A DNA stretch of 5,241 bases from an uncultured bacterium (GTDB lineage: Bacteria; Cyanobacteriota; Vampirovibrionia; Gastranaerophilales; Gastranaerophilaceae): positions 1-5,241 of the forward strand of contig CASECH010000189.1 of the NCBI GenBank assembly GCA_949286405.1. Reading direction: 5' to 3'. Below, piece by piece: positions 1 to 4,897 of the stretch; position 1 is the first letter of the stretch, and each line of letters starts with the position of its first letter. The translations under genes were made by a program, and so were the position numbers. Below the pieces are notes generated by a model. The model was not told where the DNA came from, did not search any database, and saw only the letters and a list, made by a program, of their open reading frames with translations.

Positions 1-69
1 GGAATGACAGGATGGGATGCATCTTACACAATTTTGAAAAACCTATCTGAAAGTTCTGAAACTAAGTAA
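1..69 (+). CDS. C-terminal fragment of an unidentified protein (5' end outside the window)
   Basis: Frame 1 is open from the first base to TAA at 67-69, giving 22 residues that begin GMTGWDASYTILKNL and end in a polar Ser/Glu/Lys tail. A rho-independent terminator follows 14 bases after the stop, which supports this being a real gene end. The GM-x-x-W-D pattern loosely recalls the last strand and helix of rhodanese-like domains (GGMxxW), but the fragment is far too short to assign a family. Function unknown. Confidence 0.6.
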   Translation, partial: GMTGWDASYTILKNLSESSETK

Positions 70-83
70 CCCAAAAATATAAT

Positions 84-114
84 AAAAAACCTCCTTATAA
101 ATGGAGGTTTTTTT
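84..114 (+). terminator. Rho-independent terminator of the upstream gene
   Basis: CCTCC (90-94) pairs with GGAGG (103-107). The stem is extended by A84-89 pairing with T108-113, the loop is TTATAAAT, and the hairpin ends in a run of seven T (108-114). It closes the transcript ending at 69. The A-tract in front makes it potentially usable in the reverse direction too. Confidence 0.9.
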
Positions 115-115
115 A

Positions 116-144
116 TTGACAGTATCAAAAACAAATGATAAAAT
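116..144 (+). promoter_or_regulatory. Sigma70-type promoter of the zinc-ribbon gene
   Basis: The -35 box TTGACA (116-121) is a perfect consensus. A 17-bp spacer leads to the -10 box TAAAAT (139-144). A TG dinucleotide at 136-137 adds an extended -10. Transcription should start near 151, leaving a leader of only about 13 nt that begins at the ribosome binding site (AAAGGA, 151-156). The -35 box begins one base after the upstream terminator's T-run. Confidence 0.8.
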
Positions 145-163
145 TTACAAAAAGGAATTCAAC

Positions 164-712
164 ATGGGAGATTCAATAAAACAAATTAACTGCCCTGCTT
201 GTGGTGCAGAAATGCAAAAAGTATTTATTGCGGATAAGGGAATAAACATTGATATTTGTACACAAGGATGTGGCGGGATTTATTTCGACAATAAAGAAAT
301 TCAAGAATTTTCAGGAGAAAGCGAAAATATAGAGGAAATAAAAAACGCTCTTTCAAACAAAACTTTTAATCCTGTTGATAATACAAAAACAAGGATTTGT
401 CCAATATGCAAGATCCCTATGACTAAAACATTTGCTATTGGAATAGAAATTGATACCTGTTATAAGTGTGGTGGAATATTTTTAGACTATGGAGAATTTG
501 AGCAGGTAAGAAAAAACTTTAAAAAACGTGAAAAAGTAAAACCAGTCTCATTAAGTGAAAGTGATTCTATTGACATAGAGAAATTTTTAAAAGAAGCCAG
601 TCAAGAAGAAGCTAATGGGGTATTCTGTCGAAGCGTGACTAACTCTCTTAGTTCTAAAGTATTTTTATCAGTATTAGATACACTATGTCATAGCTTTTAT
701 AAGTTCTATTAG
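164..712 (+). CDS. Small protein with two zf-TFIIB-type zinc ribbons
   Basis: A 182-residue protein of unknown role. Two zinc ribbons are visible. The first has C10-x2-C13 and C32-x3-C36 followed by GGIYFD; the second has C79-x2-C82 and C99-x2-C102 followed by GGIFLD. This Cys spacing with the trailing GGIxxD is characteristic of the zf-TFIIB family, small cytoplasmic proteins whose function is mostly undetermined. Residues 117-150 are charged and probably helical. The last 30 residues are Ser/Leu/Phe-rich with Cys155 and Cys175 and match nothing I know. The start is placed at ATG 164 because AAAGGA (151-156) sits 7 nt ahead. The in-frame ATG at 101 lies inside the preceding terminator, upstream of the promoter. 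The gene appears monocistronic, and its last 30 bases overlap the 3' end of the opposing mutase gene. DNA, RNA or protein binding are all possible. Confidence 0.85.
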   Translation: MGDSIKQINCPACGAEMQKVFIADKGINIDICTQGCGGIYFDNKEIQEFSGESENIEEIKNALSNKTFNPVDNTKTRICPICKIPMTKTFAIGIEIDTCYKCGGIFLDYGEFEQVRKNFKKREKVKPVSLSESDSIDIEKFLKEASQEEANGVFCRSVTNSLSSKVFLSVLDTLCHSFYKFY

Positions 713-2056
713 TTTATCTTTACTGTCACTTTCAAAATAAATTCTCAACAAAGGCTCAGTACCGCTTGGGCGGACAAGTATCCAACTTGTATTATCTTTG
801 AAATAGATCTTTACACCATCTTTGGTATCAATATTTTTCACTTCAAAATCACCGATTTTAGATTTATTTTTATATTCTTCTAAAATTGGCTTAATTTCAT
901 CTACATTGTCAAGACGCTTATCAATTCTATCATTATAGAATTTACATCCAACAAAATCATATAATTCCTTTTGCAAATCAAGCAATGACTTATTTTCATA
1001 AGCCATTGCTTCCAAAATAAGTAGATTTGCCAAAATTCCATCTTTTTCAGGAATATGACCTTTTATACTCAAGCCACCTGATTCTTCACCACCAATAATC
1101 GGATCAAACTTTCTCATAGCTTCGCCTACATGTTTAAATCCTACAGCAGTTTCAACGACTTCTACTCCAAGTTTTTCTGCAACTTTATTCAGCAAAAGAC
1201 TTGCTCCAACAGTCTTAACAATAGGGCCATCAAAATTCTTATGTTCTTTCAAATGCATAAGCAATATCGCTATAATCTCATTTGGAGATACATATTCTCC
1301 ATTTTCATTGATTACACCGAATCTGTCAGAATCACCATCATTAGCAAAACCTACAGCATTATCTGCTTTTCTTACTTCATCAATTAACTCTTTCAAAAAC
1401 TTAGGTTTAGGCTCAGGCATTCCCCCACCAAAATTTACATCATGGTGCATATGTAAACTACTATATTTTATACCTTCACTATCAAGTAATTCATCAAAAT
1501 ACCCAATACTTGCAGCATACAAACCATCAAAAATAATATTTTTATCAAATGCCTTTATCTTTTTAAAATCAACTAACTCTTTTATATGAGCGAAATAATC
1601 AGGTTTAAAATTGTATTCTAAACATTGACCATTTCCTTTTGATGCAAAATCTAAGCTAAGGTTAGCTACAATTTCATCAGTAATATCACTTGTTGCAGGA
1701 CCAGCATAATCGGGAATAAACTTAATTCCTAAATACTCAGGCGGATTGTGAGATGCTGTAAACATAACCGCACAAGCGTTTAATTTTTTCGCATTGTAAG
1801 CAAGGACAGGAGTTGGTATAACTTTGTCACTCAAAAGAACTTCAAATCCATAATCTGCAAATTGTTTAGCAGAATCAGTTGCAAATTCTTTAGCCATATT
1901 CCTTGGATCATATCCTATGATAATTTTTTTACCCAAACCAAAATTATCAAATACATATTTCCCAACCGCTTTTATCACAATCTCAACGTTCTCTTTGTTA
2001 AAGTCTTTTCCTAGAACTGCTCTCCAGCCATCTGTTCCAAACTTAATATTTGCCAT
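683..2056 (-). CDS. Phosphoglucomutase/phosphomannomutase (alpha-D-phosphohexomutase)
   Basis: A 457-residue cytoplasmic enzyme interconverting hexose 1- and 6-phosphates through a phosphoserine, feeding glycogen, nucleotide-sugar and cell-envelope synthesis. All family landmarks are present in order: FGTDGWRA near the N-terminus (6-13); active-site loop TASHNPP (100-106) with catalytic Ser102; the Mg-binding loop DGDSDR (240-245) with D240, D242 and D244; sugar-specificity loop GEESGG (323-328); and the phosphate-binding loop RPSGTEP (429-435). Length is normal for the superfamily. GEESGG fits a glucose and/or mannose enzyme rather than a phosphoglucosamine mutase, but glucose versus mannose preference cannot be fixed from sequence. 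ATG at 2056 is chosen because GAGGG (2067-2063) lies 6 nt upstream; a TTG six codons earlier lacks such a site. It diverges from pheA, and its 3' end overlaps the zinc-ribbon gene by 30 nt with no clear terminator. Confidence 0.95.
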   Translation of the reverse strand: MANIKFGTDGWRAVLGKDFNKENVEIVIKAVGKYVFDNFGLGKKIIIGYDPRNMAKEFATDSAKQFADYGFEVLLSDKVIPTPVLAYNAKKLNACAVMFTASHNPPEYLGIKFIPDYAGPATSDITDEIVANLSLDFASKGNGQCLEYNFKPDYFAHIKELVDFKKIKAFDKNIIFDGLYAASIGYFDELLDSEGIKYSSLHMHHDVNFGGGMPEPKPKFLKELIDEVRKADNAVGFANDGDSDRFGVINENGEYVSPNEIIAILLMHLKEHKNFDGPIVKTVGASLLLNKVAEKLGVEVVETAVGFKHVGEAMRKFDPIIGGEESGGLSIKGHIPEKDGILANLLILEAMAYENKSLLDLQKELYDFVGCKFYNDRIDKRLDNVDEIKPILEEYKNKSKIGDFEVKNIDTKDGVKIYFKDNTSWILVRPSGTEPLLRIYFESDSKDKLIELIKAMT

Positions 2057-2060
2057 AAAA

Positions 2061-2090
2061 TTGCCCTCATACAAGTATTTCTTATATAAT
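2061..2090 (+). promoter_or_regulatory. Probable promoter of pheA
   Basis: TATAAT (2085-2090) is a perfect -10 box. TTGCCC (2061-2066), 18 bp upstream, matches 4 of 6 bases of the -35 consensus. The predicted start near 2097 leaves a leader of about 20 nt with GAGG at 2105-2108. The -35 box overlaps the ribosome binding site of the divergent mutase gene. Confidence 0.6.
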
Positions 2091-2108
2091 CATAATAGAA
2101 ATATGAGG
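2065..2108. repeat. 7-bp inverted repeat in the pgm-pheA intergenic region
   Basis: CCTCATA (2065-2071) and TATGAGG (2102-2108) are perfect inverted copies 30 bp apart. They flank the shared TATATAAT -10 region. Each arm contains the GAGG ribosome binding site of one of the two divergent genes, so the symmetry may simply reflect two similar leaders. An operator function is conceivable but not shown. Confidence 0.5.
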
Positions 2109-2111
2109 TAA
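2083..2111 (-). promoter_or_regulatory. Possible promoter of the phosphohexomutase gene
   Basis: Read on the minus strand, TTACCT (2111-2106) is separated by 17 bp from TATATA (2088-2083). The -35 matches only 3 of 6 consensus bases, so this is tentative. The start would fall near 2076, leaving a leader of about 20 nt with the GAGGG ribosome binding site. The -10 overlaps that of the opposing pheA promoter. Confidence 0.4.
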
Positions 2112-2116
2112 GAGCA

Positions 2117-2992
2117 ATGATAAATTTCAACGAAATAGAAACAATAGCATATCTAGGACCACAAGCATCTTTTAGCGAAATGGCAAAAGATAAATTCTGC
2201 GAACTAAATAACATAAAAGCATACCCAATGCCTATGCAAACTATCAGACAAGTAATAGAATATGTAGACAAAAATTCAGTTAATACCCTAGGAGTACTAC
2301 CTGTTGAAAACTCTATTGAAGGTGGTGTAAGAGAGACTATGGATAATCTTATGACCGCTGAAAATCATAATATCCAAATTATAGCAGAATATATTATGCC
2401 AATACGTCATTGTCTTCTATCTCGCACAACAGAAATTTACAGTATAACAGGTATTATCTCACATCCTCAAGCTCTTGCACAATGCCAAAACTACATTCAT
2501 AATGAAATGCCTTATAACGTAAATATAATAGAAGCAACAAGCACTGCAGAAGCTGCAAGAGGTTTACAAAACTACAATCTTACATATGCAGCTATAGGTA
2601 GCAAAAAAACAGCAGAAGTATATAACTTAAATATTCTAAAAGAAAATATTAATGACGACAAAACAAATCAAACAAGATTTATCCTGGTAGGAAATTACAC
2701 TACACAAAAAACAGGGAATGATAAAACTTCAATTGCATTTTCTACCGAAAACAAACCCGGAGCATTGCTTGAAGTACTAAAAACTTTCTTAGAAAATAAT
2801 ATAAATCTTTCACACATATCTTCAAGACCTTCAAAAATCAATTTCGGAGATTACATATTCTTCGTAAATTTTGACGGACACATACAAGATGAAAAAATAA
2901 AATTGGCCATAGATAAAATTAAATCTCAAACAACATTTTTCAGATTTTTAGGTTCATATCAAAAAAATCAAACTAATGAAATTCCTCAATAA
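2117..2992 (+). CDS. pheA: Prephenate dehydratase with C-terminal ACT domain
   Basis: A 291-residue monofunctional cytoplasmic enzyme converting prephenate to phenylpyruvate, the branch to phenylalanine. The catalytic domain (about 8-192) shows GPQASF (14-19), PVENSIEGGV (62-71), SHPQALAQC (115-123), STAEAA (142-147) and the TRF motif (186-188) with the catalytic Thr186. An ACT regulatory domain (about 204-282) follows, with KPGALLEVL (213-221) and the Phe-binding loop SSRPSK (235-240), where the usual motif is ESRP. No chorismate mutase domain is fused and none lies nearby. The ATG at 2117 is supported by GAGG (2105-2108) 8 nt upstream and by the conserved start of the first strand at residue 9. 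The last 20 bases overlap the 3' end of the opposing acpS. Feedback inhibition by phenylalanine is expected for the family, with the loop substitution a caveat. Confidence 0.95.
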   Translation: MINFNEIETIAYLGPQASFSEMAKDKFCELNNIKAYPMPMQTIRQVIEYVDKNSVNTLGVLPVENSIEGGVRETMDNLMTAENHNIQIIAEYIMPIRHCLLSRTTEIYSITGIISHPQALAQCQNYIHNEMPYNVNIIEATSTAEAARGLQNYNLTYAAIGSKKTAEVYNLNILKENINDDKTNQTRFILVGNYTTQKTGNDKTSIAFSTENKPGALLEVLKTFLENNINLSHISSRPSKINFGDYIFFVNFDGHIQDEKIKLAIDKIKSQTTFFRFLGSYQKNQTNEIPQ

Positions 2993-3323
2993 CAACAAAA
3001 GCAACAGCCTTAGTTTTTTCATGAGATATACTTAAATTTATACAAAAATCTTTTCCTAATTCCTTTAAAATTCTAACATTAGGGCAATTATTTTCGTCAT
3101 GGTATACTTCAATTTCAGAATAATACACATTCTTTATCCCAAAACCGCTTAAAGCTTTTACAACTGCTTCTTTAGCACAAAATCTTGCACAGTAACGACT
3201 TTCTGGATGAGAAAATGAATTACAATACGCCTGTTCTGATGGAGTAAAAACTCTATCCAAGAAGTCTTGCGATTTAGCTTTAAATCTTTCTATATCTTCA
3301 ATATCCACACCAACTTTTATCAT
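2973..3323 (-). CDS. acpS: Holo-[acyl-carrier-protein] synthase
   Basis: A 116-residue enzyme of the AcpS-type 4'-phosphopantetheinyl transferases. It moves the 4'-phosphopantetheine arm of coenzyme A to the conserved Ser of acyl carrier protein, which fatty-acid synthesis requires. It begins with the classic strand MIKVGVDIEDIERF, where Asp8 binds Mg. RFCAKEAVVKAL (48-58 region) carries the second metal ligand, Glu52. LSISHEKTKAVAFV (98-110 region) is the conserved C-terminal core. Length is normal for the family. The start is set at ATG 3323 because homologues start at this strand. An upstream TTG (3359) would add 12 atypical residues, and neither start has a Shine-Dalgarno site. A promoter ending 8 bases before the ATG suggests leaderless mRNA. 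The 3' end overlaps pheA by 20 nt. Confidence 0.95.
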   Translation of the reverse strand: MIKVGVDIEDIERFKAKSQDFLDRVFTPSEQAYCNSFSHPESRYCARFCAKEAVVKALSGFGIKNVYYSEIEVYHDENNCPNVRILKELGKDFCINLSISHEKTKAVAFVVIEEFH

Positions 3324-3330
3324 AGAACAA

Positions 3331-3359
3331 ATTATTTCAAAAAACTGATAATATTTCAA
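3331..3359 (-). promoter_or_regulatory. Candidate acpS promoter giving a leaderless transcript
   Basis: On the minus strand TTGAAA (3359-3354, 5 of 6 consensus) is followed after 17 bp by AATAAT (3336-3331, 5 of 6). Only seven bases separate the -10 from the acpS ATG, so transcription should start at or just before the start codon. This fits the missing ribosome binding site. Confidence 0.55.
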
Positions 3360-3364
3360 GTTTG

Positions 3365-3394
3365 TTGACAGATTTAAAAAAAATGAGGTATAAT
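3365..3394 (+). promoter_or_regulatory. Consensus sigma70 promoter of the tail-fibre unit
   Basis: TTGACA (3365-3370) and TATAAT (3389-3394) are both perfect consensus boxes with an 18-bp spacer. The start should fall near 3401, leaving a leader of about 53 nt ahead of the gene at 3454. The leader contains a direct repeat (ATTAACT at 3415-3421 and 3428-3434). The -35 lies only 5 bp from the -35 of the divergent acpS promoter. Confidence 0.8.
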
Positions 3395-3453
3395 TGATTA
3401 TTACACTACGCTTTATTAACTAAATTCATTAACTTTGTCAGAAAGGCAAATTA

Positions 3454-4431
3454 ATGGCTGAATCAACAATACCATATTCTTTCACACCAGGCACAAAAGC
3501 TAAAGCAAGTGAAGTGAATGCTAATTTTCTTGCACTGGCAGATGGTCTTGATGAGTCGAGAGAATATACTAAAACAGAAGTAACAAAACTGGAAAGTAAA
3601 CTTGATGAAAAAATTAATGACATAAATAATTCTAATGCTCTTAAAGATTTAAGTAACACTAATTTTATAACAAATTGCATAATTGATTCTCCTAATGGAA
3701 TTGCAAGTTATGAAAACACAACAATAACAGTCAAAGAGGGTCTAAAAGTATTAATTTCAGACGGAAGAAATTCTAATGGCACAGTAAAAAGTATCGAATA
3801 TACAGTTGATGCAGATATTCAATACACACCTAATATGGATACAGAAAAACGAGATTTGTTCATCTCTTCAAGCGGTAAAATTAGCTCATATGATATAAAA
3901 GATGTTTACATAACCACCGCACAACCTCCAATTGAACACACTGAAGGTGCTTGGTACAATCCTATTGATAATATCTGGAAAGTCACAAATAACAAAGGGA
4001 CCACTTGGACAGAAAGTAATATCATAAAAATTGGGACATTCGAAACAGACGAAAGTACAATTACATCAATTAAAACTGAAAGTCCTATAAATATACTTAA
4101 ATCTATTGATAAACAACAAATCATGAACTGGTTGTTTCCGGATTACAATACAATAATCTCTGCTCCGCTTGAAACAGTTCAACAAGCAGAATATAGCGGT
4201 ATGCTGGTAGCAATGGGAGGAACTAATTATAGTAACGTAGAAATTGCAAATATATCTGTTGGTTCATCAAGTACAGATTTAGTACAAGTAACATATTCTC
4301 GTATAGGCGGTGGAGCAAATGATAGACAAACTCTTTTTGTACCGGTACCATTAGGTTATTGGTTCAAAGTAAGTGGACATTCATCAACAGTCGTAGCATT
4401 TTTCCCTATGAAAGGAGTAACTCATGCTTAA
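3454..4431 (+). CDS. Phage-type tail-fibre/receptor-binding-like protein
   Basis: A 325-residue protein with no signal peptide or membrane segment. Residues 10-28 carry the F-x-PGT-x-AxAxEVNANF-x-AL signature common at the start of phage tail and fibre proteins. Residues about 32-66 are charged and heptad-like (KLESKLDEKINDI), consistent with a trimeric coiled coil. The middle (about 70-200) is beta-rich, with an aromatic AWYNP...W repeat-like stretch (166-185). The C-terminal 90 residues are Gly/Ser/Val-rich and end FFPMKGVTHA, a plausible receptor-binding tip. The start has AAGG at 3443-3446, 7 nt upstream. It overlaps the next gene by 8 nt, so the two are translationally coupled. Base composition resembles the neighbours. 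A bacterial surface or secreted fibre, or a prophage remnant, are both possible; the tail-fibre call rests on motif recognition only. Confidence 0.7.
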   Translation: MAESTIPYSFTPGTKAKASEVNANFLALADGLDESREYTKTEVTKLESKLDEKINDINNSNALKDLSNTNFITNCIIDSPNGIASYENTTITVKEGLKVLISDGRNSNGTVKSIEYTVDADIQYTPNMDTEKRDLFISSSGKISSYDIKDVYITTAQPPIEHTEGAWYNPIDNIWKVTNNKGTTWTESNIIKIGTFETDESTITSIKTESPINILKSIDKQQIMNWLFPDYNTIISAPLETVQQAEYSGMLVAMGGTNYSNVEIANISVGSSSTDLVQVTYSRIGGGANDRQTLFVPVPLGYWFKVSGHSSTVVAFFPMKGVTHA

Positions 4432-4789
4432 ATATTGTAAAATCGTTAATCTTGAAACAGGTCTGTGCAAAGTCGGACTAGGTACAAATACAGACTTCTA
4501 TAAATCTATCGGAATGATAGAACTTGATGTAACTCAATCTGAAGTAGATAATCAATGGTACCTCACAGAAAAATTAAATACTCCTGAATATGAAGAAAAA
4601 AAAGCTATCAAAAAAAAAGAAGAAAGAATATATGAAATAAAAATTAAACTTGATGAGCTTGATAAAAAAAGAATTCGAGCCATGTGCGAACCTGAACTTA
4701 AAGACGGAGAAGCAGGTGAAACTTGGCTTGAATATTACAACAAACAAATTTCAGACCTAAGAAAAGAACTCACAGAACTCAGTTCATAA
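4424..4789 (+). CDS. Small tail-fibre-assembly-like protein
   Basis: A 121-residue soluble protein. The N-terminal part (1-50) is a small beta domain with YCKIVNLETGLCKVGLG, then FYKSIGM and a WYL segment. Residues 53-85 are highly charged Lys/Glu helix, followed by RIRAMCEPELKDGEAGETWLEYY (84-105) and a last helix of DLRKEL type. Proteins with a short beta head, an R-A-x-x-EP-x-KDGE-x-GxTWLEYY block and a terminal coiled coil commonly follow tail-fibre genes in phages and act as fibre chaperones or assembly factors; that role is inferred here. AAAGGAG (4411-4417) lies 6 nt ahead of the ATG, inside the end of the fibre gene. A strong terminator follows the stop, so the pair forms one closed operon. 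Confidence 0.65.
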   Translation: MLKYCKIVNLETGLCKVGLGTNTDFYKSIGMIELDVTQSEVDNQWYLTEKLNTPEYEEKKAIKKKEERIYEIKIKLDELDKKRIRAMCEPELKDGEAGETWLEYYNKQISDLRKELTELSS

Positions 4790-4794
4790 ATTTT

Positions 4795-4821
4795 AAGAGC
4801 CGAACATTCGGCTCTTTTTTT
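4795..4821 (+). terminator. Rho-independent terminator of the tail-fibre operon
   Basis: AAGAGCCGA (4795-4803) pairs perfectly with TCGGCTCTT (4808-4816) around a four-base loop, and the T-run continues to 4821. It starts 5 bases after the stop at 4789 and separates the fibre unit from tyrS. Confidence 0.92.
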
Positions 4822-4852
4822 ATTACTCATTTTTTATTACTTTTTTTGTTTT

Positions 4853-4861
4853 TGATATAAT
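4853..4861 (+). promoter_or_regulatory. Probable tyrS promoter (extended -10)
   Basis: TATAAT (4856-4861) is preceded by TG at 4853-4854, forming an extended -10. At the 17-bp position upstream (4833-4838) TTTATT is a poor -35 in a T-rich tract. The start should be near 4868, giving a leader of about 30 nt, too short for a T-box element. Confidence 0.6.
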
Positions 4862-4897
4862 TAAATCAATTGTAATACAAAATTGTGGAGAGAATTT

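Noticed and set aside
101..163. In-frame upstream ATG at 101 as the start of the zinc-ribbon gene
   Set aside because: It lies inside the rho-independent terminator and upstream of the predicted promoter and has no proper leader; ATG 164 has a good ribosome binding site.
638..652. Hairpin ACTAA/TTAGT as a terminator for the zinc-ribbon or mutase gene
   Set aside because: The stem has only 5 AT-rich pairs and no T-run follows in either direction.
1130..1589. Open frames on the plus strand within 1130-1387 and 1308-1589
   Set aside because: They run antisense to the well-supported mutase and have no recognisable motif.
1917..2271. Open frames at 1917-2111 (plus) and 2011-2271 (minus)
   Set aside because: They cross the pgm-pheA intergenic region and the starts of both genes, and look like shadow frames in AT-rich DNA.
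3438..4124. Minus-strand frames at 3438-3680 and 3906-4124 under the fibre gene
   Set aside because: They lie opposite a gene with clear protein motifs, have no ribosome binding site, and the hydrophobic composition is typical of antisense translation.
3360..4897. Attachment-site-like direct repeats flanking the fibre pair
   Set aside because: Comparing 3360-3453 with 4790-4897 by eye gave only a shared TATAATT from the two promoters; no convincing repeat, and no integrase.
4862..4897. T-box or other tRNA-sensing leader ahead of tyrS
   Set aside because: The leader is only about 30 nt from the predicted start and shows no stem-loop or T-box sequence.
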